Source: Symbioplanes lichenis (GTDB lineage: Bacteria > Actinomycetota > Actinomycetes > Mycobacteriales > Micromonosporaceae). From it: a DNA stretch of 64,000 nt. The notes below the pieces were generated by a model. It saw only the letters and a program-made list of their open reading frames with translations, did no database searches and had not been told where the DNA came from. The stretch is from positions 1 through 64,000 of the forward strand of contig NZ_JAUZQD010000024.1 in assembly GCF_030709675.1 (NCBI RefSeq), written 5' to 3'. Position numbers and translations under genes: made by a program. The number at the start of each line of letters is the position of its first letter. Within the stretch, counting starts at the first letter, position 1. This document shows, piece after piece, positions 51,991 through 60,993 of this stretch.

Positions 51991-53985
51991 TCAACCTTCC
52001 CGCTGTGACGCGTCTCGCGCGGCCGCGGCCAGGAAGGCGTTGTAGCGGGCGAGCTCGTCCTCCTCCCCCGACGCCTCGGCGCGGTCGGCGGCCCGGTCGA
52101 GGCGGGCCTGCTCGCGCTCGTCGGAGCGGATCCACTGGCGGACCAGCAGCAGCATGATGACCGCGGCCGGCACCTCGCCGAACGCCCACGCCAGCCCGGC
52201 CCCGAGGTGCTGGTCGGCCAGCAGGGACTGCGCCCACGCGGGATGCACGGCGACGTACCAGTCGGCGGCGATGACGTCGGTGGACTGCAGCAGCACGAAA
52301 CCGAAGAAGGCGTGCGCCACCATGGACAGGAAGTGCACCACGGTCAGCAGCGCGGGGTGGATGCGGCGGCGGCCGGGGTCGATGCCGATCAGCACCCAGA
52401 AGAGCAGGTAGCCGGCCAGCACGAAGTGCACGAGCATGGCCAGGTGCCCGAGGTGGTAGCGCATGACCGTCCCGAGCAGGTCGCTCATGTAGAGCCCGTA
52501 GAGGCTGGCCACATAGATGCCGAGCGCCACCACCGGGTGGCTCAGCACCCGGAAGACCCGGCTGTGCAGGACGATGAGCAGCCACTCGCGGGCGCCGCGC
52601 ACCTGCGGGTCGGCCGGCTTGCGCAGCGCGCGCAGGGCCAGGGTGACCGGCGCGCCGCCGACCAGCAGGATCGGTACGACCATCGACAGCACCATGTGCT
52701 GGACCATGTGCACGCTGAAGAGGACGTACGCGTACTTGGCGACGCCGAGACAGGTGACCGCGCCGAGGATCAGCAGGCCGGCCACCCAGGAGGCGGTGCG
52801 TGCCACTGGCCACGCGTGCCCGGCCCGCCGCAGCCTCCGGACACCCATGAGATAGGCGAACACGCCCACGGCCACGACCGTGAGGAAGAACATGTCGAGC
52901 AACGGGCTGCCGAACAGCCGCGCCGCCGTGATCGGCCCCGGCTGGTCGAAGCCGAGCAGCTCCACCAGTGGATCCGGCACGGCTTCCGTCTCCGGCACGG
53001 GCGTGGGACTGCGGGACAGCGCCACGGCCAGGCCGACCGCGGCTCCGAGCACGATCAGCTCACCGGCGGCGAGACGGAGGAAGGCGCCCGGCCGGCCGGC
53101 CCGGAGCGCGGGGAGCGTGCGGCTGCGGTGGGCGGCCCCGAGCAGCCCCACGGCCAGCAGCGCCAGGACCTTCAGCAGGACCAGGACGCCGTACCGGGAA
53201 TCGAGCAGGGCGTCCCACGTGCCGAGCCGGACGGCCGCGTTGGCCGTGCCGCTGATCGCCGTCGCCACGAAACACGCGAGGGCGAGCCGGCTGTAGCGGT
53301 CCGCGGTGTCCACGAAACGGCGGTGGCGGCGTACGAGCAGCAGTCCGGCCAGACCACCCACCCACAGTGACGCCGCGAGAACGTGCAGGGCCAGGCTGGT
53401 GACCGCGATCTGGTGGTCGCCCGCGCCCGCCGAGTGCCCGGTGAACGCGGGCGGGAGCAGCGCGATCATCGCGACGACGGCGGTGACGGCGGCGAGCGCG
53501 CGCGACACCCCGCAGCGGGTGAGGACGGCCAGCAGCAGCGCGAGCCCGGCCTGCGCGACCAGGGCCTGACCCTGGTTGATCGAGAAGGCGAAGCTGGTCA
53601 CCGACTGCCGGGTCAATTGCCCCAGGGGTACGCCGAGCAGGTCGGACACGGTGAACGCGACGAGCGCCCCGGAGGTCGCCGCCCAGCCCAGCGCGAGCCA
53701 GGTGGTCGTGCGCAGCAGCCGCCAGCCGTGCGCCGCCACGCTCGGACCGTCCCCGGGCAGCAGGAACGCCGCCGTCGCGGTGAGGCCGACGGTCAGGACG
53801 CCGAGCACGTTCGCGAGCATAGTGAGCGCGGGCAGCCCCCACAGCGTCAGGCCGCCGGGGCTGGGGATGCCGGGCAGCACGCTGCCGTCCACCGCCCCGC
53901 CGAAGAGCAACGCCGCCACCAGGACCACCACGGCCGTCCCCGTCGCCGCAGCGACCAGGGACGGCGTCTTCACCGCACTACGCAC
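51991..53985 (-). CDS. CopD-CtaG fusion: copper transport / cytochrome oxidase assembly membrane protein
   Basis: 664 residues, about 15 helices. The N-terminal half (to about 330) is CopD-like, with histidines in FTGHSAGAGDHQIAVTSLALH. The C-terminal half is CtaG_caa3-like (VHMVQHMVLSMVVPILLVGGAP, HLAMLVHFVLAGYLLFW, VVHFLSMVAHAFFGF), rich in histidines for copper. A normal actinobacterial fusion length. GTG 53985 lies nine bases after a SigC-type -10 element; the frame extends upstream but without homology. Probably imports or passes copper for oxidase assembly. Confidence 0.92.
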   Translation of the reverse strand: MRSAVKTPSLVAAATGTAVVVLVAALLFGGAVDGSVLPGIPSPGGLTLWGLPALTMLANVLGVLTVGLTATAAFLLPGDGPSVAAHGWRLLRTTTWLALGWAATSGALVAFTVSDLLGVPLGQLTRQSVTSFAFSINQGQALVAQAGLALLLAVLTRCGVSRALAAVTAVVAMIALLPPAFTGHSAGAGDHQIAVTSLALHVLAASLWVGGLAGLLLVRRHRRFVDTADRYSRLALACFVATAISGTANAAVRLGTWDALLDSRYGVLVLLKVLALLAVGLLGAAHRSRTLPALRAGRPGAFLRLAAGELIVLGAAVGLAVALSRSPTPVPETEAVPDPLVELLGFDQPGPITAARLFGSPLLDMFFLTVVAVGVFAYLMGVRRLRRAGHAWPVARTASWVAGLLILGAVTCLGVAKYAYVLFSVHMVQHMVLSMVVPILLVGGAPVTLALRALRKPADPQVRGAREWLLIVLHSRVFRVLSHPVVALGIYVASLYGLYMSDLLGTVMRYHLGHLAMLVHFVLAGYLLFWVLIGIDPGRRRIHPALLTVVHFLSMVAHAFFGFVLLQSTDVIAADWYVAVHPAWAQSLLADQHLGAGLAWAFGEVPAAVIMLLLVRQWIRSDEREQARLDRAADRAEASGEEDELARYNAFLAAAARDASQREG

Positions 53986-53994
53986 CCCGCAACA

Positions 53995-54020
53995 GTCGCT
54001 CCGGCCGGCCGGAAAGTTCC
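53995..54020 (-). promoter_or_regulatory. SigC-type ECF promoter (CopD-CtaG gene)
   Basis: Minus strand GGAAC (54016-54020), 17 bases, CGAC (53995-53998), nine bases, GTG 53985. Confidence 0.72.
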
Positions 54021-54072
54021 CTAAGGGAGGTCCCGGTTCCGTCACACGCGCGGGTCGGCGAGGGTCAGGAGC

Positions 54073-55098
54073 ATGAGGATGACGATCGCGGGGGCGACGA
54101 TCGTGGCGGTGCTGGCCGGGCCGGCCGCCGCCGTCGCGGCTCCGACGGATGACCTGCAGGGACGGCTCGACGCGGTGGTGGCCGCGGGGGCGATCGGGGC
54201 GCTGGCCGAGGTACGGGACGAGCACGGCGTGTGGCGCGGGGTGAGCGGCGCCGCCGTCCGCGGCTCGGGGCGGCCGGTGCCGGTGCACGGGCGGTTCCGG
54301 GTGGGCAGCGTCACGAAGACGTTCGTCGCCACGGTGGTGCTGCAGCTCGTCGCCGAGGGACGAGTGCGGCTGGACGACGTACGGCCGCTGCTCGATCACA
54401 CCAGCGGGGTGCCCGACTACCTTCCCACGCTGACGCTGCCCCCGGACCCGGCGTTCCTGGACAACCGCCGGCGCACGTGGACGCCGGCCGAGCTGATCGA
54501 GCGGGCGCGCGCCCGGGAGCAAGGAACGCCGGGCGTCTTCGCCTACTCGAACACCAACTATCTGCTGCTCGGGCAGCTGATCGAGCGGGTGACCGGCCGG
54601 CCGTACGCCCGGGAGATCGAGCGCCGCATCATCCGGCCGCTCGGGCTGCGCGCCACCTCGCTGCCGGGGACGTCGCCGCGCATCCCCGGGGCGCACCCGC
54701 ACGGCTACGTGCCGATCGAGGACCGCGGCCTGGTCGACTACACGGTGATGAACCCCTCGGTGATGGGCGCGAGCGGCGAGATGATCTCCACGACGGCCGA
54801 CCTCAACCGCTTCTTCGGCGCACTGCTGGGCGGCCGGCTCCTGCCCGCCGGCCTGCTGCGGGAGATGAAGACCACCCGGAGCACCCGGGCGTACGGGCTC
54901 GGGCTCGCGTGGTGGCAGCACACCACGTGCGGCGTCACGGTCTATGGCAACGACGGCGACGCGCTGGCCTACCAGACCTTCTCCTACGCCACGGCGGACC
55001 GGCGCCGGCAGGCCACGATCGCCTTCACACCCGACTTCACCGGCGACGTCGACGCCGCCGTCGACGCGTTCATGGATCGCGTGTTCTGCGGCACCTGA
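54073..55098 (+). CDS. Secreted serine hydrolase (class C beta-lactamase / DD-peptidase fold)
   Basis: 341 residues: a signal peptide (AGATIVAVLAGPAAAVAA), nucleophile motif SVTK, second motif YSN in FAYSNTNYLLLGQLIERVTG, and a third motif near YGNDGDALAYQ replacing the usual HxG. Similar to D-Ala-D-Ala carboxypeptidases and esterases. AGGAG precedes the ATG. It lies between the copper genes and sigC but has no SigC-type promoter. Confidence 0.85.
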   Translation: MRMTIAGATIVAVLAGPAAAVAAPTDDLQGRLDAVVAAGAIGALAEVRDEHGVWRGVSGAAVRGSGRPVPVHGRFRVGSVTKTFVATVVLQLVAEGRVRLDDVRPLLDHTSGVPDYLPTLTLPPDPAFLDNRRRTWTPAELIERARAREQGTPGVFAYSNTNYLLLGQLIERVTGRPYAREIERRIIRPLGLRATSLPGTSPRIPGAHPHGYVPIEDRGLVDYTVMNPSVMGASGEMISTTADLNRFFGALLGGRLLPAGLLREMKTTRSTRAYGLGLAWWQHTTCGVTVYGNDGDALAYQTFSYATADRRRQATIAFTPDFTGDVDAAVDAFMDRVFCGT

Positions 55099-55129
55099 CT
55101 GCTTCCTCTTGGCATGGTGCGCGACGCCG

Positions 55130-55155
55130 GGAACTTATGGACCGAGCCGAGCGAC
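55130..55155 (+). promoter_or_regulatory. SigC-type ECF promoter upstream of sigC (autoregulation)
   Basis: GGAAC (55130-55134), 17 bases, CGAC (55152-55155). Predicted RNA start is about 33 bases before GTG 55198. Confidence 0.68.
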
Positions 55156-55197
55156 TTGTGATCCGACGGTTGTGATCGCTCAAGCCCGAGGAGTTCC

Positions 55198-55749
55198 GTG
55201 CCGCCGGAGGATGACCTGCACGCGCTCGCGGGAGCCGCCGCGGGCGGGGACCCGGCGGCCTTCGCGGCGCTCGTGCGGGCCACGCAGCGCGATGTCATGC
55301 GCTTCCTGGGCAGCCTCGCCCACCGGCGCGACGTCGAGGACCTGACGCAGGAGACGTTCCTGCGCGCGTTCCGGGCGCTGCCGGGTTTCGCCGGGCGGTC
55401 GACGGTACGCACCTGGCTGTTCGCCATCGCCAAACGGGTGGCCGCGGACGCGGTGCGGCACGCGTCGAGCCGGCCCCGGCTGGTCACGCTCGGCGACTGG
55501 CACGGGGTGGCCGAGCCGGACTCGGTCCGCTTCGAGGAGGAGCACGCGCTGCGTGACCTGCTGGGCGGGCTGGCCCCCGAGCGGCAGGAGGCGTTCGTGC
55601 TGACACAGGTGGCGGGGCTGTCGTACGCGGAGGCGGCGGAGATCTGCGGCTGTCCGGTGGGGACGATCCGCAGCCGGGTGGCGCGGGCCCGGGACGACCT
55701 GGCCGCCGCGCTCGCCGAGGCCCGCCCGTCCGTCCGCGGCGCGGGTTGA
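55198..55749 (+). CDS. sigC: ECF sigma factor, SigC-type
   Basis: 183 residues with region 2 (RATQRDVMRFLGSL, VEDLTQETFLRAFRALP, STVRTWLFAIAKRVAADAVRH) and region 4 (REAFV-like, LTQVAGLSYAEAAEICGCPVG, TIRSRVARARDDL). The wording matches Mycobacterium tuberculosis SigC closely, including the CGCPVGTIRSRVARAR helix. As for that protein, no anti-sigma gene follows; the next gene is a convergent channel. Its own promoter and three neighbouring copper-gene promoters share GGAAC-N17-CGAC, so it probably drives them. GTG start with GAGGAG upstream. Confidence 0.88.
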   Translation: MPPEDDLHALAGAAAGGDPAAFAALVRATQRDVMRFLGSLAHRRDVEDLTQETFLRAFRALPGFAGRSTVRTWLFAIAKRVAADAVRHASSRPRLVTLGDWHGVAEPDSVRFEEEHALRDLLGGLAPERQEAFVLTQVAGLSYAEAAEICGCPVGTIRSRVARARDDLAAALAEARPSVRGAG

Positions 55750-55775
55750 TCGAGCCTGCCGGCGCTGCGGGCCGG

Positions 55776-56408
55776 TCAGGCTTTGCGGTGCCAGGCTTGC
55801 GGGGCCTTCCAGTGGCGCGTCATCGCGGCGAGGCGGAAGGCGAAGACCAGCACGGCGGCGGTCACCGCGACGACGGGCAGGGGCAGCGGCGTGGGATGCG
55901 CGGCGGCGACGAGGACGGCGCCGGTCGCGGCGGGGATCGCGTACAGGTCGGTGTGGACCTGGACCACCGCCGGGGTCTCGCGGGCGAAGATGTCGCGCAG
56001 CGCTCCCCCGCCGACCGCGGTCGTGACACCGAGCAGCACGGCCTGCACCGACCCCAGCCCGGCCCCGAGCGCCTTGAGCGTCCCCGTCACGGCGAAGAGC
56101 CCCAGCCCCGCCGCGTCGAAGACGAGCATCGTGAACCGCAGCCGCTCCGCCAGCGGATGCGCGAAGAAGCACACCGCCGCCGCGCTCAGCGGCACCAGCA
56201 GGTACGTGACGTCGCTGAACGCCGCCGGCGGGGTGGCCCCGATGATCACGTCGCGCAGCACCCCGCCCCCGAGCGCGGTCAGCAGCGCGAGCACGACGAT
56301 CCCGACGACGTCGAACTCCTTCGAGATCGCCATGAGCGCGCCGGACGCGGCGAAGACGGAGAGCCCGACGAGCTCGAGGACCGTGACGACCGTACCGGGA
56401 GACATCAC
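55776..56408 (-). CDS. TRIC-family (UPF0126) cation channel
   Basis: 210 residues, seven helices as two three-helix repeats plus one. Each repeat has the kink motif: LGGGVLRDVIIG and VGGGALRDIFA. Trimeric potassium-type channel of the plasma membrane. GTG-ATG start; monocistronic. Confidence 0.9.
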   Translation of the reverse strand: MMSPGTVVTVLELVGLSVFAASGALMAISKEFDVVGIVVLALLTALGGGVLRDVIIGATPPAAFSDVTYLLVPLSAAAVCFFAHPLAERLRFTMLVFDAAGLGLFAVTGTLKALGAGLGSVQAVLLGVTTAVGGGALRDIFARETPAVVQVHTDLYAIPAATGAVLVAAAHPTPLPLPVVAVTAAVLVFAFRLAAMTRHWKAPQAWHRKA

Positions 56409-56436
56409 AGCAGTCTCCCAGCCGGGCCCGGCGTGC

Positions 56437-56745
56437 TCAGAGCCTTGCGCGGTGCGCGACCTCCGCGGCGTCCGGCGGCGCGGTCGGATAGACCTCGGCG
56501 TCGAAGAACCGGGCGAACGGCAGGGTGGCGAGCGTCGCCGCCACCTCCTGCTCGTCCGCGGCGATCACCTCGACGAAGGTCGCTCCGCGGGCCGGGGAGA
56601 TGTAGTGCGCGCCGACCTTCTTCTCCGCGCGCAGCACTTCCAGCTGCTTGTGCTCGTCCTCCCGCAACGCGTTGAACGCCGCGAGATCCGTGTCCGGCCG
56701 GAGGGTCGCCACCACCATGAAGGTGGGGCTCGTCGATGTGGGCAT
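56437..56745 (-). CDS. Small YCII/muconolactone-isomerase-like ferredoxin-fold protein
   Basis: 102 residues: FMVVATLRPDTDLAAFNALREDEHKQLEVLRAEKKVGAHY has the pattern of dimeric alpha-beta barrel enzymes (MIase/YCII). Function not predictable. ATG 56745 chosen because two operator palindromes lie just upstream; the longer frame runs into the neighbouring gene. Probably induced by a repressor encoded elsewhere. Confidence 0.7.
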   Translation of the reverse strand: MPTSTSPTFMVVATLRPDTDLAAFNALREDEHKQLEVLRAEKKVGAHYISPARGATFVEVIAADEQEVAATLATLPFARFFDAEVYPTAPPDAAEVAHRARL

Positions 56746-56768
56746 GATCCGTCCTTCCGGGGACAACC

Positions 56769-56816
56769 TGATGTCCCGCCGAGACATCACCGTAGTGATG
56801 TCGCGGCGAGACGTCA
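56769..56816. promoter_or_regulatory. Twin palindromic operators
   Basis: TGATGTC-N7-GACATCA (56769-56789) and TGATGTC-N7-GACGTCA (56796-56816), 27 bp apart, with similar spacers (CCGCCGA and GCGGCGA). Between the YCII-like gene and the deacetylase. Confidence 0.7.
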
Positions 56817-56834
56817 ATGGTCGCGCCGGGGCCG

Positions 56835-57854
56835 TCAGGCGCGGCAGGTCAGGGCGGGCCAGTTCCAGTTGCCGCCGTGCTGGATCGTGAAGCCGAACGT
56901 GTTCCCGCTCCCGTTGGGCCGGGCCGTCATCACGTTGCCCGTGCTGTCCCAGCTCACGGCCGCGTTCCAGGTGTTGATGACCCGCTGCGGGGACGTGACG
57001 GTGACCGTGACCGTCCACGCGTTCGAGCCGGCCACCGTGACCTGGCCGTTGAAGCGGTCACTCCACTTCTGGCCCTCGCTATAGGTCGCCGTGCAATTGC
57101 CACCCGAGGGCGGCGGCGTGGTCGGGCCGCCACTGCCGCCGTCCGGGGCCACGGCGCGGCCGGTCGTCGGGGAGATCATGCCGGCGCAGAGACCCCGGCT
57201 GGTCAGGCCCGCAACGATCTGCGGGATGGCGGCGATCGTGGTGGCGTACTGGTCGTGCATGAGGATCAGCTGGCCGTCGGTCAGCCTGCTCGCGGCCTGC
57301 ACGATCTGGGCGGTGCTGGCGCCGTTCCAGTCCTGGGAGTCGACCTGCCACGTGACGGTACGCAGGCCCAGGGCGCTCGCGGCCGCTTCGAGGGTGGCGT
57401 TGGTCTCGCCGTACGGGGGCCGGAAGATCTTCGGTGTTCCGCCCCCGGCGGCCTGGATGGCGGATTGGGTGCGGGACAGCTCGGACGACATGGCCGAGGC
57501 GCTCAGCGTCAGCATGTGCGGGTGCGTGTAGCTGTGGTTGGCGACCCACATGCCGGCCGCCACCTCGGCCGCGACGAGGGACGGGTTGGCCGCGGCGTTC
57601 TGGCCGACGTTGAAGAGCGTCGCCCGGACGTTGTTCTGCCGCAACGTGTTCAGCAGGGTCGTCGTGTTCGAGGGGTTCGGGCCGTCGTCGAAGGTCAGCC
57701 CCACGTAGCCGTTGGGACACGATGCGGCCATCCGCGCTCCTTGGTCGAGGGGGGCCGCCGTCGCCGCACCGGACGACGGGGCCAGGAAGGCCAGTCCGGC
57801 GGCGGCGAGCAGGCCGGCCAGTCCGGCGGCGGCCACCTTGTTACGTACGGTCAT
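56835..57854 (-). CDS. Secreted polysaccharide deacetylase (CE4) with CBM2
   Basis: 339 residues: signal peptide, NodB domain (about 45-235), a Thr/Pro/Gly linker and a C-terminal CBM2 (about 250-339, CTATYSEGQKWSDRFNGQ ... NWNWPALTC). Catalytic set: TFDDGPN (base and metal Asp), HSYTH (metal His), RPPYGE, and LMHDQY. CE4 enzymes with cellulose-type CBM2 are mostly acetylxylan esterases or chitin deacetylases. It fits the plant-wall theme of the LPMO and GH39 genes. Confidence 0.92.
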   Translation of the reverse strand: MTVRNKVAAAGLAGLLAAAGLAFLAPSSGAATAAPLDQGARMAASCPNGYVGLTFDDGPNPSNTTTLLNTLRQNNVRATLFNVGQNAAANPSLVAAEVAAGMWVANHSYTHPHMLTLSASAMSSELSRTQSAIQAAGGGTPKIFRPPYGETNATLEAAASALGLRTVTWQVDSQDWNGASTAQIVQAASRLTDGQLILMHDQYATTIAAIPQIVAGLTSRGLCAGMISPTTGRAVAPDGGSGGPTTPPPSGGNCTATYSEGQKWSDRFNGQVTVAGSNAWTVTVTVTSPQRVINTWNAAVSWDSTGNVMTARPNGSGNTFGFTIQHGGNWNWPALTCRA

Positions 57855-58120
57855 GGGGGATCACCTTCGTCTCGCGGAGGAAGCGGAGGAAGCGGGGACG
57901 CGGGGTGCCGGTGGCGACGACCGCATCGCATCCCATCGACAAACGTCGTTGTCACATGGTGCGACGCGCGAAAGCCGATCGTCAATGCTTAGTTCCGGGA
58001 ATCTTCCGATAGTTTCGGGATGCCTCCAGGTGCTCCAACGGTTTTTGACTCGACTGTGCGACAACCCATTGAGAGCCGAAACTTTCGGACGGCTGTCCCC
58101 GGCACACTTGCGGGAGCCCC

Positions 58121-58126
58121 TAGGAT
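58121..58126 (+). promoter_or_regulatory. -10 box of a leaderless promoter (mannosyltransferase gene)
   Basis: TAGGAT, six bases, then GTG 58133. Confidence 0.55.
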
Positions 58127-58132
58127 CGCGGC

Positions 58133-59692
58133 GTGACCTTGGCGATCGAGACGGAACGCATTCCGGCCCCCGCTCCGGAGCCCGCGAGCGGCGTGCCCGC
58201 CATCGTGCGGCGGCGGCTGGCAACGCTCGACAACTGGCTGAACCCGTACTCGTGGGTGGTGACGGGTTTGATCGTGGCCATCGCGGCCGTCCTGCGGCTC
58301 GACAACCTCAGCCGGCCCCGGGGATACGTCTTCGACGAGGTCTACTATCCGACCGACGCCTGGGACATGCTGCAGCACGGCGTCGAATGGGATCCGGAGA
58401 AGACCAACGGCCCGGCTTACGTCGTGCACCCGCCGCTCGGCAAGTGGCTCATCGCCCTGGGCGAGAAGGCCTTCGGCAACACCGAGCTCGGCTGGCGCTT
58501 CCCCGCCGCGATCGCCGGGATCCTGATGATCCTGATCCTCATCCGGGTCGCCTATCGCATGTTCCGCTCGATCGTCCTGGCCGGCGCCGCGGGCCTGCTC
58601 ATGACCCTCGACGGCTTCCAGATGGTGCTGTCACGCACGTCGCTGCTCGACATCTTCCTCGGCCTGTTTGTCCTCATGACGTTCGCGGCGATGCTCCTCG
58701 ACCGCGACCACTACCGCCGCCGCCTGCTGCGCGCCCTCGAGCAGGGCTGGGACCCCGCGAACCGGCGCCCGCGCATCGTGCCGTGGTGGCTGCTCGTCTC
58801 CGGCGTCACGTTCGGCCTGGCCTGCGGCATCAAGTGGAGTGCGCTGTTCTTCGCGCCGTTCCTCGCCGCGCTCGCCGTCCTGTGGCGCCTGCAGGCCCGC
58901 CGCTCCGCCGGCATCCGCCGCTGGGCCCGCTCCGGGCTGCTCGGCGACGTCAGCTGGCTCCTGCTCAGCTTCGCGCTCACCGTCCTGACCTACGTCGCCA
59001 CGTGGACCGGCTGGCTGGTCACGGACGTCGGCTGGTTCCGGCACTACCGGGAGGCCAACGGCATGAGCGAGCCGCCGGTCATCGGCGCGCTGCTCAACCT
59101 GGCGCACTACCACCACGAGGCGTACACGTTCCACAGTGGCCTGACCGAGGCCCACCGCTACCAGTCCTGGCCGTGGCAGTGGCTGCTGATCGGCCGGCCG
59201 GTGTCGTTCTACGCTCCGCCCGATCTGACCGGCTGCGGCGCCCCGAAGTGCGTGAGCGAGATCCTGCTGCTCGGCACGCCCCTGCTCTGGTGGTCCTTCC
59301 TGCCCGCCCTGGCCGCGCTGCTCTGGTTCGGCATCGCCCGCCGCGACTGGCGCGCCCTCGCCATCGGCACGGGCGTCGTGGCCGGCCTGCTCCCGTGGTT
59401 CTACTTCGCCGTCGCCGACGGGCGCACGATGTTCTCCTTCTACGCCCTGCCCGCCCTGCCCTTCCTCATCCTCGCCGTCGTCTACGTCCTCGGCGCCCTC
59501 ATGACCCCGAGATCCGGCATCGCCACCGGCGCGGCCCGCACCGACCGTCAGCTGGTCGGCACGGTCGTCGCCGGCATCTACGTCGCCCTGGTCGCCGTCT
59601 GCTTCGCCTACTTCCACCCGCTCTTCGTCGGCCAGTTGCTGACTTACGAAGACTGGTCCGCCCGCATGTGGCTCGGCGGCCGCTGGATCTGA
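58133..59692 (+). CDS. pmt: Protein O-mannosyltransferase (Pmt, GT39)
   Basis: 519 residues, about eleven helices. Transfers mannose from polyprenyl phosphate to secreted proteins. The catalytic Asp-Glu pair is in the first loop (FDEVYYPTDAWDM), followed by VVHPPLGKWLIALGEKAFG and a long extracytoplasmic loop with HKE-like and YQSWPWQWLL elements. GTG start from the leaderless promoter. The C-terminal 49 bases overlap the opposing lactate-monooxygenase-like gene. Confidence 0.93.
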   Translation: MTLAIETERIPAPAPEPASGVPAIVRRRLATLDNWLNPYSWVVTGLIVAIAAVLRLDNLSRPRGYVFDEVYYPTDAWDMLQHGVEWDPEKTNGPAYVVHPPLGKWLIALGEKAFGNTELGWRFPAAIAGILMILILIRVAYRMFRSIVLAGAAGLLMTLDGFQMVLSRTSLLDIFLGLFVLMTFAAMLLDRDHYRRRLLRALEQGWDPANRRPRIVPWWLLVSGVTFGLACGIKWSALFFAPFLAALAVLWRLQARRSAGIRRWARSGLLGDVSWLLLSFALTVLTYVATWTGWLVTDVGWFRHYREANGMSEPPVIGALLNLAHYHHEAYTFHSGLTEAHRYQSWPWQWLLIGRPVSFYAPPDLTGCGAPKCVSEILLLGTPLLWWSFLPALAALLWFGIARRDWRALAIGTGVVAGLLPWFYFAVADGRTMFSFYALPALPFLILAVVYVLGALMTPRSGIATGAARTDRQLVGTVVAGIYVALVAVCFAYFHPLFVGQLLTYEDWSARMWLGGRWI

Positions 59693-60927
59693 GCCACCTC
59701 CCGGAGCAGGTCGCGCGTGATCGACGGGATGTTGGGGGTGCCGCTCAGGGCCATCGTCAGATCGAGCTCGGCGACGACGTTGCGGATGACCTCCTCGACG
59801 CCGCGCTGCCCGGCGATCGCGAGCCCGTAGACATAGGGCCGGCCGAGCAGGACGGCGTCCGCGCCGAGGGCGAGAGCGGTGAAGACGTCGGCCCCCGTAC
59901 GGATGCCGCTGTCGAACAGCAGCGTCGGCTCGGGCCCGACCGCCGCCCGGATGTCCACCAGCGCGTCCAGCGCGGCGATCGCGTTGTCCACCTGCCGCCC
60001 GCCGTGGTTCGACACGACGACCGCCGCGGCGCCGAGGTCGAAGGCGCGGCGGGCGTCGTCGGGGTGCAGGACTCCCTTGAGGATGACGGGCAGCCGCGTA
60101 CGCTCCCGCAGCGTTGCCAGGTGATCCCAGCTCAGCCCCGGGTTGGAGTAGACGTCGAGGAACGTCTCGACAGCCGCGCGCGACACTCGGTGCCGCGCCA
60201 GCCCGAGCGCGGTCCGCACAGCCCCTGCCCCGGGACGGCCGGCCCGCGCCGCTCCTCCGGCCCGCGCCGCGACGAGCTCGCGGAAGCGCGGGTCGGACGT
60301 GTACTGCGCGATGCCGATGCCCTGCGCGAACGGCAGCGAACCGAGCGTCAGGTCCGCCGGCCGCCAGCCGAGCACGGTCGTGTCCAGCGTGACCACCAGC
60401 GCTCCGGCCCCGATCGCCTCGGCCCGCGCGATCAGGCTGTCGACCAGCCCCTCGTCCTTGCTCCAATAGAGCTGGAAGAACCGCGGCGTCTTTCCCAGCG
60501 CGGCCGCGCACTGCTCCATCGGGTTGCAGGCCTGGTTCGACAGCACGTACGCGGTCCCGGTCGCCGCGGCGGCCCGGGCGATCCTGACGTCGCTGTCGCG
60601 GCCCATGAGCTCGGCCGCCCCGACCGGCGCGAGCAGCACCGGGGTGGGGTGCCGCACGCCGAGCAGGTCGACCGACAGATCACGCGACGCCGCCCCGGAG
60701 GCCATGCGCGGCACGACGGCCCAGCGGTCGAAGGCCTCCCGGTTGCGGCGCATCGTCCGGCCCTCGCCCGCGCCCCCGGCCACGTACGCCCAGGCGGTGC
60801 GGCTGCTCACCCGGCGCGCCCGGCGCTCCAGAGCGGCGAAGCCCGCGGGCACGGCGGGCCGGTGCCCGAGTGCTCCGGCCCGATAGATCGCGGCCTGCCG
60901 CGCCAGCCCGGCGCCGATGGTTTCCAT
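59644..60927 (-). CDS. FMN-dependent alpha-hydroxy-acid oxidase, lactate 2-monooxygenase-like
   Basis: 427 residues. FMN barrel with SNQACNPMEQCAAALG, LVVTLDTTVLGWRPADL, the lysine in PVILKGVLHPDDA, the catalytic histidine in VVVSNHGGRQVDNA, and GADAVLLGRPYVYGL. N-terminal RQAAIYRAGALGHRPAVP is the long start seen in lactate monooxygenases. Divergent from a TetR regulator over 72 bp with back-to-back leaderless promoters, so probably induced by a hydroxy acid through that repressor. Confidence 0.88.
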   Translation of the reverse strand: METIGAGLARQAAIYRAGALGHRPAVPAGFAALERRARRVSSRTAWAYVAGGAGEGRTMRRNREAFDRWAVVPRMASGAASRDLSVDLLGVRHPTPVLLAPVGAAELMGRDSDVRIARAAAATGTAYVLSNQACNPMEQCAAALGKTPRFFQLYWSKDEGLVDSLIARAEAIGAGALVVTLDTTVLGWRPADLTLGSLPFAQGIGIAQYTSDPRFRELVAARAGGAARAGRPGAGAVRTALGLARHRVSRAAVETFLDVYSNPGLSWDHLATLRERTRLPVILKGVLHPDDARRAFDLGAAAVVVSNHGGRQVDNAIAALDALVDIRAAVGPEPTLLFDSGIRTGADVFTALALGADAVLLGRPYVYGLAIAGQRGVEEVIRNVVAELDLTMALSGTPNIPSITRDLLREVAQIQRPPSHMRADQSS

Positions 60928-60933
60928 GCTGGC

Positions 60934-60993
60934 ACCCTAAGCCGTCGCCGGCCGGGACACCCTCGGAGCGGCCGGTCCCGCCGCGGGTATCTT
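60934..60993. promoter_or_regulatory. Divergent leaderless promoters of the oxidase and tetR
   Basis: Minus strand TAGGGT (60934-60939) lies six bases before ATG 60927. Plus strand TATCTT (60988-60993) lies six bases before ATG 61000. Confidence 0.55.
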
